A DNA stretch of 64,000 nucleotides. Source: Diphasiastrum complanatum (Eukaryota > Streptophyta > Lycopodiopsida > Lycopodiales > Lycopodiaceae). Below are positions 43,616 through 55,529 of this stretch, in pieces. The notes under the pieces were generated by a model. It was not told the origin of the DNA, made no database searches, and saw nothing but the letters and a program-made list of their open reading frames with translations. Position numbers and translations under genes: made by a program. Location: positions 65,871,852-65,935,851 of the forward strand of contig CM055099.1 in NCBI GenBank assembly GCA_029204225.1, given 5' to 3'. The number at the start of each line of letters is the position of its first letter. The stretch's first letter is position 1.

Positions 43616-43974
43616 CACAAAGACACTAAAATTTACTAGCTTTTTCTATAGCACAATAACAAAAAACTTCAAAATGGTACCAAAGATAACGAGGAAGAGA
43701 GGAAGCTAGTAGGTTGTTGGTGCCTCTTCATATATGATCCCTAATAATCAGGACATCATTTTCCACATGTGAAGAGGACTAGTTTGTTAACATATACAAT
43801 TAGAGACACTTTGGCCTATTTCGCATATTATTGTCAATTACATCGACCAGCAACTTATTATAGCCAATAAAGTTGATATTGTATGCATATCTTTCTCTAT
43901 GATATGTCCAATAAATAATATTGTCATTAATTTAAAGTTGTTTTTTTATTCTAACTTGCTTAAAAAAATAAAAC

Positions 43975-44450
43975 CTTAAGCTCATAGAACCCACGATTCT
44001 CGGAACCGTGGGTCCTGAGAACCGTGGGGTGGTGAACTCTACCACAGTTCGTGAACCGTACCACGGTTCATGAACAGTGGTAAGGTTCTTCTAATTGATT
44101 AGTTAATTTCCATTTTTCCCTCAAAACCCCTCCCAAGGCATTTTTGGTCCTCATTTCACAGATTTCACAAATGGTCCTCAGATTTCAAAGATTTTTGGCA
44201 TTACACAGATTTCACAGATTTCACAGATAATTTCACAGATTTTTGGCATTACACAGATTTCACAGATATTTTTGGCCTTTTTTTTGCATATTTTTGGGCT
44301 ATTTTTGGGGATGGGAAACTAAAAAATAATAGTAATTAATAAATTAATTAATTGGACGGTTCACCACAGTTAAGCCTTAAATTTTTGGTGAACTGTACGG
44401 TTCTGAGAACCGTGGCGAACCGTCCACGGTTCTCGAATTCTATGCTTAAG
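43975..44450. mobile_element. MITE-like element with GAACCGTGG inverted ends
   Basis: About 476 bases bounded by inverted sequence: CTTAAGCTCATAGAAC at 43975 and, reverse-complemented, CTTAAGCATAGAATTC at 44450. GAACCGTGG and CCACGGTTC words fill both ends. The middle (44150-44280) is a run of degenerate short units around CACAGATTTCACAGAT. No coding capacity. This fits a nonautonomous DNA transposon; I cannot name the superfamily. Confidence 0.6.
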
Positions 44451-46136
44451 CTACTGAAGTATTATTATAATATCTTCTTCTTTTCAGAAGAGAAATACTT
44501 CACATTTCTTCATATTTTCAGGAAAATTCTCATCGGTCTATATTTGTCTGAAAAACACATCATACTATTTGTCATCTTTTCAAATGTCAAAGTGAAGGGT
44601 TTACCTCTGTGGGCATGCTTGGTTGATACGACTAGCATGGTCAGATCACATAGATTGGAATGTATACATTTATTTGAGACAGCAAAAGCATGGTGGAACT
44701 TTGTGAAGTTTCCACCACACACACACAAAAGGAAGATTTTGGTAACAATTAAGGTTGTTAGAAAGATTCCTGATAAGTTTTAATTACACTCATACTAGAA
44801 AGAGAACGGGCATTATAAGTTCCCACTGGAGAATGGACTTTATTCAATAATGCCTCCAAATAAAAAACTTTGCAAGCAACTACAAAATTGTTGAAGAATT
44901 TAATTCACATACTACATGATAAAATGTCTGTGAAACTTGAATAACTCCGTCCTCAGTAGAAAATGAAATATGAGTGTTAAAAGATAAAAGAAGATGAATA
45001 ATCACATCATTCTGATCACTATCGTCTGTTTCAAGCTAGCAGTACCTAGTTCAATCGATATCTTATCGATAAGTTTGTAAGGCTGGTAATTTCCTCAAAC
45101 TATTGGTCAAGCCACCCTACTTTTGAGCTGAAGGCTGACAGATAGGTCAAAGTTCCTCCACGTTAGGCCTGTGCCCCCACTTGTTCTATGTGTTAGATGA
45201 GTGGTTTGTTAACACATTCTGTTAGCACTAACTGGTGTATCGCTGCCCCACCTGCAGTTACTGCTAACCTAACAGAAACCAAGCACCATTCACTATGCCT
45301 GAATGTCACTGCTTGGAATAGCTGCTGAGTTACTTGTAAATGGCAAAAGTGAGACCAGTTGAGGTGCCATGCTGCCTGCAGCAGAGTGCCAAGGTGAAGG
45401 TTGGCCCCTCTGTGAACATTCATAGCACTTATGAGAAGCAAATGCTGGCCAAGCTATAGTTTTTATTGGATCATTTCCTTTCAACTTGGTTAACAAATGG
45501 TCCAAAATACACTGGTTCAGCTGATGTTCCTTAATAAACGAGTCATGTAACTGTAGGTGGCGCAGCACCTACAGTTACATTATCTCTAGCTGAGAGAGAT
45601 AACAGGAAGTGGCACTGGGCCGAATGCCTTAGCCATCTACGTTGTGAATAAGATTTCTAAGGTTGCAGGCAGATCCTATGAGGTTCAATATTATCATACA
45701 ACCAAACTGCTAAATATGTCTATTTCTAATTAGCAGAATTTCATTCGTACAAAATAAATCATATGCAATTGAAACGGAAATCACAAGGTAACTGATTGCA
45801 AAATGTGGAATAAAACAAAACCTCAATGGAAGCATCCATAACTTATGGTGGAAACAAGGCCTTGTGTTCTGCTGGTTTCTGGGGCTTTCTTTTCTCTTCC
45901 AAGTACATGATGGCGATGATCAAGGCATCTACTACTTAGCATACACGGAAATTTGAAAACAAATTGTAAATCAAAAACATGGCCTCTACATTCATTACAT
46001 CACAGTAGCGTAAAACTTCCTTAATCGAGTCTTCAAATCATAGCTTATTATACTTTGACGCACAATCAGGTCATAAATTTTGTTTCGACAGATTCCTAAC
46101 TACTCGCCTACCACAAAATCCAAGGTTCAATCATGA
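44451..46136. other. Intergenic DNA downstream of TIM23, with a hairpin
   Basis: No convincing gene. A perfect 15-base inverted repeat with a 6-base loop is at 45545-45580, directly followed by a second small hairpin (TATCTCT/AGAGATA, 45581-45601). The stretch nearest 46136 is the likely TIM23 3' UTR. Confidence 0.6.
45545..45580. repeat. 15-bp perfect inverted repeat (hairpin)
   Basis: ATGTAACTGTAGGTG at 45545-45559 and its exact reverse complement at 45566-45580 flank the loop GCGCAG. A hairpin could form in DNA or RNA; no function is evident. Confidence 0.9.
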
Positions 46137-46721
46137 TTATATTGGCAAATATCTCTTGAACAGCTGCTTTCCTGCTACGATACCGCCAGCCGCCATTCCT
46201 CCCACAGCCCCGGCTATGGCCGCTGTTCTAGGACCAGCCGCTGCTTTGTACAGGGCTCCAGTTCCAAGACCTGCTATAACATTATTCAGGATATCATCAG
46301 TTCCTCTCAAATAACAAGTCCCGCTTTCCATACCCGCATACAGAAGACCAAGAATACCAAAAGTATTCCCAATAGCCCTGCCTTTGTGGCCAGAAGCATT
46401 CAGCACCCTATTCACTCGAAGCTTCAAAGTATCCCCATCCTCTCGAGATCTCAATCCATCCACCAAACCCTTGGATCCTCCCAGAACTGCCCCTGATAGA
46501 TAACCACATCCAGTGTAATACGTGAGATTCTCGCCAAAGCTGCGCCTCTGGAAGGCCGCTTCTTCGGTAAATAGAAACTCTGGAGCGGTTGGAAGGCGAT
46601 ACAAGCTGTCCATGGATCGCTGATCTATGTTCCCATACAGATCCGCATAGGGATTATAATAGCGGCCACCTTCTGGCTCCGCATGGAGGAAGCCGCCGCT
46701 CTTCTTCTCGTCCTGAACCAT
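46137..46721 (-). CDS. TIM23: TIM23-type mitochondrial import inner membrane translocase subunit
   Basis: An intact single-exon frame of 194 residues from the ATG at 46721. TIM23 forms the presequence-protein import channel of the mitochondrial inner membrane with TIM17 and TIM50. The N-terminal 45 residues are hydrophilic (MVQDEKKSGGFLHAEPEG). The plant TIM23 signature LPTAPEFLFTEEAAFQRRSF follows at about 60-80, then four Gly-rich membrane segments (GCGYLSGAVLGG; GNTFGILGLLYAGMESG; NNVIAGLGTGALYKAA; AIAGAVGGMAAGGIVAGKQL) and the end FKRYLPI. Length agrees with Arabidopsis TIM23 (188). The frame extends 20 codons upstream but only with a TTG at 46781, so the ATG is preferred. Codon use is more GC-rich than the neighbourhood. 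A single-exon structure is normal for this family. Confidence 0.95.
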   Translation of the reverse strand: MVQDEKKSGGFLHAEPEGGRYYNPYADLYGNIDQRSMDSLYRLPTAPEFLFTEEAAFQRRSFGENLTYYTGCGYLSGAVLGGSKGLVDGLRSREDGDTLKLRVNRVLNASGHKGRAIGNTFGILGLLYAGMESGTCYLRGTDDILNNVIAGLGTGALYKAAAGPRTAAIAGAVGGMAAGGIVAGKQLFKRYLPI

Positions 46722-47180
46722 ATCTCGCAATACATAAACCCTAGATCCAACACCAAAAACCGGCAGAAAATCAAAGCGCAACCTCTGCTTCTGCCCTTAC
46801 TTTTTAAATCAAATCATGAATATTCCGCCTTTTCTTCTTGGATCAAAGCGCCAATCGATCAGCTGTCCATTGATCAAAGCATTCAGAGACTGATACTACC
46901 ATATGAGGGATCTAGCGCAGCCATGCCGCCTCCGATGATTCCTCTTCTTCCTCCCTACTCCTCCTCCTCCCCTTCCTCCTCGCAGTATTGCTCGCAGTGA
47001 AGAAGTTTCTTTCTCGTTCGAAAAATATATAAAGCATATGCTTTCCTTCCTTCTAAGCATGTTCTTAGAAAACCCTAATTTCTTTTTGGGGTTTCACACC
47101 GGCCAAATTATGGTGGTGGTTAGGGTGTCGGTTAAACCCTCACAATTCGGTGTCTTAGTCGTGTGACTCCCGCTTCCAAT
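46722..47180 (-). promoter_or_regulatory. TIM23 5' UTR and promoter
   Basis: A TATA element reading TTTATATATTTTT on the minus strand lies at about 47021-47034, roughly 300 bases upstream of the TIM23 ATG. Between them is a CT/GA-rich stretch (46935-46985) typical of a plant 5' UTR. The distance implies a leader of about 270 bases if this TATA is used. Confidence 0.5.
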
Positions 47181-47850
47181 GAGTTTACTTAGAGCCTCTT
47201 CACATGCAATCCCCCGGCCTTAGGATAGATGTAGGATCCAGACACGTCTTTGCTCTGTCTAGCCACACCCATTATGTAATTCCTCTTTGCATCCTGAAGT
47301 CTTAATGACCCGTGATGATGATCCATTTCCACGATTGATGATGCATGGTTCTCTAAAATTGTTGCATCCTCATCAAGTTTGTTTGATGCAAAAAATGGAC
47401 GTTGCAACTATACATCAGGTGATTTGTGGTTGTACATCAAGTGATTTGTAGTTGATCATCAGGTGTTTTGTAGTTTTGGCAGCCGACCCGTGGAAGCCAA
47501 ACTCTCATTAGGATGGAATGGCTGAGAAGCTCGACCCAACGTCAAGTGATGCAACAAGTTTCAGCCATGTGAATATGCCAACCCCACCCAAGAACCTGTT
47601 CTTTATGTCAAGATGGGCCAAGTGACAGATTATGTGAAGAGGCCCTTAACCTTGCCATGTTTGTGTCATGCTCTACTCATAAACCTAAGACAGTTTCATA
47701 TTAGTACCAACCTCCAACGTCTCTTAACTCCCATTTTTCTCTCTTGGTAGGTCAGATGACCGTAAAAAGATCACATGTGCTCCAGATTCGAGTGGCAAAA
47801 AAAAAAAGACGAGCGATAGATTGTGCACTCATTTGAATCTGTGTCAGGTG

Positions 47851-48240
47851 ATGGTCCATTTTCTCTAAGTTGCCCTTGGCAAGTTGACTTGTCAAGCAAT
47901 GCACGAAGGTCCAAAGAATGGGCTTCAGTTGCCCCTACAAGGCACGGGGCCTCTACCACCTCATGTCACACATAATGATAGCTCAAACTAAGTTCTATTA
48001 CCACCCTTAGGTTACTTGAAGAAGATGAGACTCGAGTGTGTGCAAGCACCTTATTAAAATAAGGGTCTTGCCATTGGTCCAAAGGTGAAAAAAATGGACT
48101 TGCCCCTTTAAACTGAGTTTGAGTTGCCATCATGTACTTGAGGTGGTAGGGACCCTTCGCCACATACACAACTGAAGGTGGTATTTCATATTTGGGGAGA
48201 ATGACAACTTGCCAAGGACAACTTTAGAAAAATGGACCAA
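47851..48240. mobile_element. Foldback element with long imperfect inverted arms
   Basis: Left arm 47851-47989 and right arm 48116-48240 are inverted copies: TTGCCCTTGGCAAGTTG faces CAACTTGCCAAGGACAA, and CTACCACCTCA faces TGAGGTGGTAG. The spacer is about 125 bases. A fragment of the same arm (CCACCTCATGTGCCACATAA) recurs at 49465-49496 beside the Copia LTR. No coding capacity. It is probably a nonautonomous foldback or MITE-type transposon. Confidence 0.65.
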
Positions 48241-48608
48241 TTTTGTGGCAAAGAGACAAACACACCAATCAGGCTTCAATGGTCCATTTACATTTACCAC
48301 GCCGATCTAGAATAGGGATGACACTTTGCATGTTATCTTCCACCACGTAATCACACTTGCCACTAGTTTAAAATCGCCCCTAGTAGAGGGTGCTGCCTCG
48401 AGTGGGCCTCAAGAAATAACATATTTTACGCCCAGCCACTTCAGTGACAACCACTTGCTCACGCTATCACTTGGAAATTTTGCAATTGTCCCTAGGCGCA
48501 CTATCCATATATTTCAATAATCTCTAACTGGCCCTCTCTCATGTATAGCTCATGAGATCATTCGTGATAATCATCTATTTCAAGGTTTTTTTTTTTTCGC
48601 TTTTGCAT

Positions 48609-48731
48609 TGACAATTAATGATATATACTAATGTACATAGAGTGATGACTTAAAAAATATATCATTGATTGCCTTGCAGTGACAATTAATGATATATACT
48701 AATGTACATAGAGTGATGACTTAAAAAATAT
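48609..48731. repeat. Tandem duplication with a 71-bp period
   Basis: The 52 bases starting TGACAATTAATGATATATAC at 48609 recur exactly at 48680. A 19-base spacer follows the first copy. The identity implies a recent event. Confidence 0.95.
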
Positions 48732-48880
48732 CAAGTTGTGCTCCTAAATCAACTTAGACACTAACTTCACTTGGTTATATGAAAACAATAGATATACTAG
48801 CCAAAAACTAGAAACACCTTGACATGAACTTTCTATACTTAATTATGAAATCAATAGATTGGAGAAACATGTGTGCACAT

Positions 48881-48985
<105 letters not shown>

Positions 48986-49496
48986 AAGCTTGACTTATAA
49001 TATTTACTTTGAAAATTCTATTTAAAATATGTACTTAGTCCTAGATTCTTACAACTAAAAGATCTACTTGTGTAAAGCCCCATAACAATTTGTGGGCCAT
49101 CAACTACAATGAATCATAACCCCACTACTCCATTAATACGACACTCCCCCACATTGCCATTAAACATCACTCCTTAGTCCTTGGCACTTATAAGCATGTG
49201 GTCCCACTAGTGAACATAATTTTACCTTGAGATTGTTCATTCTCCCTCAATCCTAATGTCATGTCTAAGGTCCAATGCTACGATTGTAATAGATTGAGGC
49301 AATATTGTGAAAAACAAACAAATACCAACTTGAGGCCAACTTGGATGCCAAAATGAACATTTGACCAAACATTTGACAAACATTCACACATTCTTTACTT
49401 AATCTACACAAATTTGTTTGATTTTTAGTAAAAGCCAAACGTCAAAAAAGGCTGGTTCTCTTCCACCTCATGTGCCACATAATGACAACTCGAACT

Positions 49497-50571
<1,075 letters not shown>

Positions 50572-50574
50572 GAG

Positions 50575-50586
50575 TGGTATCAGAGC
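50575..50586 (+). promoter_or_regulatory. Primer binding site of the + strand Copia element
   Basis: TGGTATCAGAGC, complementary to the 3' end of initiator tRNA-Met, lies three bases after the LTR terminus. Confidence 0.95.
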
Positions 50587-50645
50587 TTTAGTTCCAAGCT
50601 ACTATTAGTATTCGAAATTGTCCTACTATACTTAGATCATTCATT

Positions 50646-51404
50646 ATGGAAGAAACATTTTCAAAAATCCACTTGATCAACAAGGTCAACGGTGATGACT
50701 TCCACATGTGAAAGTTCAAGATGAAGATGATACTCATGAAAAATGAACTCTGAGAATACGCCAACGGTTCAATAGCCAAGCCCACTGAACCTGACATGCT
50801 GACTGCCTGGGAAGCTAAGGATGGCAAAGCTCTTGCCATTGTATCTCTGAATCTTAAAGACTCACAAGTAGCTAATTGTTCCAGCTCCAAAGAGGCATGG
50901 GACATTCTTACTGGCCTATACAAAACGACAGATATATGAACTCGCCTCTTTTTGAGGAAAAAGTTTCTGTCACTCAAGATGAGTGAAGCAACCTCAATCA
51001 CTGATTATCTAAACGAATTCAAATAGCTACTCAATCAGTTGGCTGCAGTAGGTTCGCCAGTATCAGACGAAGACACTAATATGTCTCTTCTGTCAAGTCT
51101 TCCCCCCTCTTATGACAATAAGGTGACAACAAGTTTATTGCAGAAAGAAGTAAGAAGAAAAAGCTTATCCACATCGAATTCGAAAACAGTCGCTCTCTAT
51201 TCGAGTAAACAACAGCTCCCGAAGAGAAAATCTTTGAAGGACAAGAAGACAAATGTTGAGCGAACTGATTCGGACCAGCAATCGCAACAACACAACCGAT
51301 AGCATCAAAAGCCCAAGACCAAACTCTTCTGCAAGTACTACAAGAGAACCAATCACGACATCAAGGATTGTCGAGTTCTCAAGCATAACGAAGCAAAGAA
51401 GAAA
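50646..51404 (+). pseudogene. Copia Gag with decayed knuckle
   Basis: An ATG at 50646 opens UBN2 gag (METFSK-type start, EAKDGKALAIVSLNLKDSQV, KEAWDILTGLYKTTDI, SLLSSLPPSYDNKVTTSLLQ). Stops occur near 50711, 50751, 50938, 51026 and 51299. The knuckle CKYYKRTNHDIKDC has lost its second Cys. Confidence 0.8.
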
Positions 51405-51978
51405 ATGCAGCAGGATGGAGGATCTGATTCTGCTAGAGCCTCGCTCAAAGAGCCAACACTGCTAATGATACAAGCCGAACCCATTAGAGATGCATTGGAT
51501 TGGTATCTCGATTCTGGTGCTTCTCAGCACATGACTTCATGTAAGTCCTTATTCAAAGACCTCACACCAATAGATTCAAAGTATGTCTACTTCGGTGACT
51601 CAAGTACACTGCAGATTGAAGGCAAAGGATCTATTTGCCTTTATATTCAAAATGGTAAATTGACCTTGCTCAAGAATGTACTATACATACCCAAACTGAC
51701 CAAAAATTTATTGTCAGTCAGCAAGCTCACTGATCAGGGCTGCAGAGCCTTTTCAATTCAAAGCAATGTACCATTCTGGACAAGAACGATAAAGAAATCA
51801 TCTCTGGAAACAGAGAAGGTAATTTGTACATTCTAGGTCACGAATATACACATTCTACTAATGTGAGTACTTCAAATGCCCAATTATGGCATCGAAGATT
51901 AGAACACTTAAACATGAGATCAATCTTGTATATGCATCATAATAGCATGGTCAAGGATTTAAACTTTAATGTTGCCTC
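51405..51978 (+). pseudogene. Copia protease and pre-integrase
   Basis: Protease motif WYLDSGASQHMTSCKSLF (51501-51553) is intact, followed by VLYIPKLTKNLLSVSKLTDQ and, after a frameshift near 51760, LWHRRLEHLNMRSILYMHHN. The coding sequence is cut at 51978 by an inserted solo LTR and resumes at 53202. Confidence 0.85.
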
Positions 51979-53196
51979 TGTCGGAAATAGGATAGATAAA
52001 GTAATGGCGGAAATAAAAACTTTTCCTACTTCCAATGCATGACTACGCCTATCAAATTGAACAAAACAGTAGTGATAGAAATCACGTCCAATCTTTAGCA
52101 ACTAACTTTTGCTAGATACTAAGTGATTACGTAGCCAAACATAAAGTATTGAATTCTCAGACAATTTCTATCAGTTACAAAAGCAATACAGAGATGCATG
52201 CATTTTGACATAAACTGAACGCAATAAGAAATAGTATTGATTCAGAAAAACAAAATCAGATGCTAATGAGCACAAGACAATAGTGGATAGAAACTGCGCA
52301 CTCTAGGCTATCTTTGAGTAACTGAGAATAAGTCTGATAATAAGCAGCTCTGAGTTGCACAATAGCAACTCTAAAATAAATCTCTAAAAGACAGAGCTAG
52401 AATGCTCAAGAGAGTTCAAGCTTGAAAGCTTGATAGAGAGCTAACTACAATACTTTCTGATTGTAAGAGCGTAGGAAGCGTCGTGTAATAACACTTAGCC
52501 CCTTCACAATTCACAATAACATTTCAGATCTTGATCATTGATAGTGAGATGTATGAATAGTTGATTTATACTGAGTAATTAGGTCGTCAAATGCGATGCT
52601 AGTTGGCTGGAGTCCGCTGGCATTCATCCAGTTCCTTCTCAGAAATTGATTGCTGATAAGCGGTGAAAATTGGCCGTAAATTGTCTATCTGCATAAATGA
52701 ACTAAAACTGTCACTCTGCAGAAATGAACTAAAACTGCCACAGGCGACAGTGTCGACTTTTTGCGAAAAATGTGACAATGTCCTAAAATCTCATTTCCTT
52801 CATATTTGAGGTAGCCCCACACTTTGCCAAAGTCATTTCCTTAACATTTGAGGCACTTGAAAAATGCGAAAAATGCGACTCTGCATTTTTACTCGTAAAT
52901 TCTGACAGGCGAAAAAGGCGAAAAAGGCGAAAAAGGCGACACTGCATTTTTACACGTAATCGACAATGTCACTAAATTGCGAAAAAGATGACACTTTAAT
53001 TTTACTCGTAATTTCTTATAGGCGACACTGTCAAGATTGTAGAGAGAGAAAATGCGACACTATTGTCAAATTCTGTGTATTTCTACAGTAAATCTGCAGA
53101 CTGTATAAAAACACGAGAAAATCCGTAGAACTGGATAAACAATGGATGAGGATTAAAACCGATTAGTCAATTAGTAAGAAGGAGAATAATTCAACA
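51979..53196. mobile_element. 1.2-kb solo LTR with 5-bp target duplication inside Copia integrase region
   Basis: The insert starts TGTCGGAAATAG and ends AATTCAACA, and is flanked by GCCTC at 51974-51978 and 53197-53201. Read across the empty site, the host frame continues without a break (NFNVAS, then VYEMCLLGK), which confirms the boundaries. The 1218 bases hold no gene. They include three tandem GGCGAAAAA units near 52918-52946. Its reverse complement matches 55530-56330, so in the family's own sense this copy lies on the minus strand. Confidence 0.92.
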
Positions 53197-53201
53197 GCCT
53201 C

Positions 53202-53908
53202 CACTGACATACAACATGTCTATGAGATGTGCCTACTAGGCAAATAGCCTAGATCAAGATTCCCAAAGGGACAAGCCACTAGAGGAAGTCCATTCTAGAA
53301 TTGATACACAGTGATCTGTGTGGCCCTATGAGTACTCCCTCTCTGGGTATTTTCTCACTTTTATTGATGATTATTCAAGATTTACTAGCATTATGTTTAT
53401 TAAGAACAAGTATGAGGCATTCAATTGTTTCAAAGACTTCAAACAGTTTGCTGAGACACTGACTGGTCAATGACTCAAGACCCTTCATACAGACAGCAGT
53501 GGAGAGTTCTTGTCAGACGAAATGTCCGACTATCTAGCATCATTCGACATTCATCATCAGTTCACCACCAGCTACACACCATAGCAGAATGGAGTAGCCA
53601 AAAGGAAGAACCAAACATTACTAAATGCAGCACGATCAATTATGTCAAATGCCTAGCTCACCAAATTTTTTTGGGCTGAAGCTGTTTCAATAGCTTGCTA
53701 TATGCAGAACTATTCGAGTACCAAAGCAATCAACTCAAAGACTCCTTTCGAAGCTTTCTATGGCTACAAACTGAGTCTAAGACACCTTCGAGTGTTTGGC
53801 TGTCTTTGTTATGTACACATTCCCTTTGATCTGAGAAAGAAGCTTGACCCTGTTAGCTGCAAGAATATCTTCATTGGATACTCAAAAAAACTCTTCACAA
53901 TGTTGTGA
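53202..53908 (+). pseudogene. Copia integrase, degenerate
   Basis: Fragments in all three frames match Copia integrase: SRFPKGQATR, LIHSDLCGPMS, then LRHLRVFGCLCYVHIPFDLR with KNIFIGYSKK (53795-53890). The element stops at about 53908, with no RT, RNase H or 3' LTR, so its 3' half is lost. Confidence 0.8.
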
Positions 53909-54795
53909 GGAGCAAATGTCGAAAGCTGCAAGTTTATATAGAGTCATGTAACGAAGTTTTCCGGAAGGTGACGTGCATTTAAAGAGGGTGGGAAATTACA
54001 TTTCCCTCCATTAGAATTAAAATATAAAAATCTTTGTAGAGTCCTCTTTTCTAAAAAAATTGGGTGATTTCTTTACTTTAAAAAACCTTTATTTTGGGTG
54101 TAGAAGGTTGGGTAAGTCAGAAACCTTGTGTATATGAAGAGGCTGTACGTTTGTAGTAGTCCATTTGGCTCTTACTTCTGCTTGCTACACTATCTTTTTG
54201 ATTCCCAATCTTTTTGCGGTACGGTGGTAATGTGCCCCGCTTGTCATTTTGGCACATCTATGGCCTGATCTCCATTCTATTAATGGCAATGGAAGCTCAA
54301 CTTGAATATATGATCTATTAGGACTTGTATATCTACTTTCTACAGTTTTGTTTCAAATCTTTCTTGAATTCTTACAGTCTGCAGATTATTTCTATTCCTA
54401 CTCCTATTCTTCTTGGGAGAGAATCTAATACATCTCAAGTTTGAGAGGGCCCAAATTACTAGCTCCTACATGGTTTTCCATCTTTTGGGAATTACCATGG
54501 GGCTCACAAAAGACGCAACTCAACCTAGCACTAGTAATTCTCGTGCTCTCAGATTCGGCTCTCAACATCATCTCCACTAGAAGCCCTTTTGAGTGAAGAG
54601 GCACTGCATCAACACCTCAGGGGCATGGCATCAGCTAACATTATCCTCCCCCTATAGTGTTGCAGGTCCCACTGCACTGCCACAGCTTTGATGCTTGGTT
54701 CTTGGAAAGGCATGGATCAGCGTTTGCCTGCGTAAACCAATAACTTATTTGTCGCTATCGTCATGCTCCTTGGCAACAACTTCTGTAATGGCTTG
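53909..54795. other. Intergenic DNA, unassigned
   Basis: No conserved coding motif. The stretch 53930-54250 has an LTR-like composition (TATATGAAGAGGCTG, TTTGCGGTACGG), but no paired repeat or primer site proves it. Confidence 0.4.
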
Positions 54796-55041
54796 TCAAG
54801 ATAGCCCTGCGTAACTGAGTGCCTCTTGTTTGTCTTTCTTGGCATTCTTTTTGTCCATAGACTTCTCGTAGCTTATCTTCCTTCTGATGGCTTCTTCACA
54901 TGTGATGAATCTCATTTTTATGCCCAACGGAATAGGTCCTAGATACGGCCTCATTTCAGGTATGAGCTCCACACAGCTCCTGGTAGGGCCATAGAGGGCT
55001 AGTACAACCACAAGCAGGGCCAGCGAGGCTAGGATGGCCAT
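54796..55041 (-). CDS. Candidate small secreted protein, 81 residues
   Basis: From the ATG at 55041 the frame encodes a strongly hydrophobic start, MAILASLALLVVVLALYG, like a signal peptide or anchor. A short mature part follows with two Cys (RSCVELIPE; RFITCEEAIRR) and a Lys/Asp-rich tail ending SYAGLS-stop. A TATA-like GATAAATAGAG on the minus strand at 55113-55124 lies about 75 bases upstream, a normal promoter distance. Codon composition is more GC-rich than the surrounding DNA. I recognise no peptide family. The 18 bases upstream extend the frame only with GTG. A chance frame or an exon of a longer gene cannot be excluded. Confidence 0.45.
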   Translation of the reverse strand: MAILASLALLVVVLALYGPTRSCVELIPEMRPYLGPIPLGIKMRFITCEEAIRRKISYEKSMDKKNAKKDKQEALSYAGLS

Positions 55042-55112
55042 TAATTGTGAAAAATTCACAGGGTGGAATCGTGGAATCAGGTCATTGTAGCAACTGTGTA
55101 GACAGCTGGGCT

Positions 55113-55124
55113 CTATTTATCACT
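55113..55124 (-). promoter_or_regulatory. TATA-like box upstream of the candidate small secreted protein
   Basis: The minus strand reads GTGATAAATAGA. It would place transcription start near 55085 and give a leader of about 45 bases. Confidence 0.4.
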
Positions 55125-55529
55125 GGAAAATCTTGCACATGAACCTTCCATTCCTAAACTCTACACTTTTCAAAAGAAAGAATCAATATTCACACAATCT
55201 TTTCAACAAAACCTCAAACAAAAACTTCAAAAACTAACTTCTTCGTAAACCACACCACAACTCCTCTTTCACACAAAACAAAACCTCTTGCTCATATTAC
55301 GACACCTCTCTCTCAAACAAACAACACTCACACCCATACAATACAAATAACACTCCATCCAAGCAACACTCTCAAGGCTACAAAAACCACAATCATTCAA
55401 TACCTTAACAACCCACAATGTATTACACGTCTTTTTCTCACAAAACAACACACTCTATTTCAAACACATACTGCAAAACATAAGTACTCACTCCACTCAA
55501 TCAATACCGAGGCGAATTCATCACAATAT
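55125..55529. other. AC-rich intergenic stretch
   Basis: The + strand is strikingly poor in G (long runs of A/C such as CAAACAAACAACACTCACAC). No gene or repeat partner is seen. Confidence 0.5.

Larger units (their letters stand above)
41090..43974. other. Intergenic DNA with microsatellites
   Basis: No gene. A (CA)n tract with a flanking GTGTG palindromic run lies at 42683-42760, and a pure (GA)n tract of about 65 bases at 43549-43614. Two similar phrases with TTTGTGGATCCATATATAT near 41850 and 42070 indicate a diverged local duplication. Confidence 0.65.

Noticed and set aside
45193..45568. Two overlapping minus-strand open frames of 82 and 91 residues
   Set aside because: No recognisable domain, no promoter or splice context, and the hairpin at 45545 overlaps one start. 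Treated as chance.
46719..46781. 20-codon N-terminal extension of TIM23
   Set aside because: It begins with TTG, has no ATG, and the ATG at 46721 gives the length usual for plant TIM23.
50588..51001. 137-residue minus-strand frame
   Set aside because: It is antisense to the Copia gag at 50646-51404.
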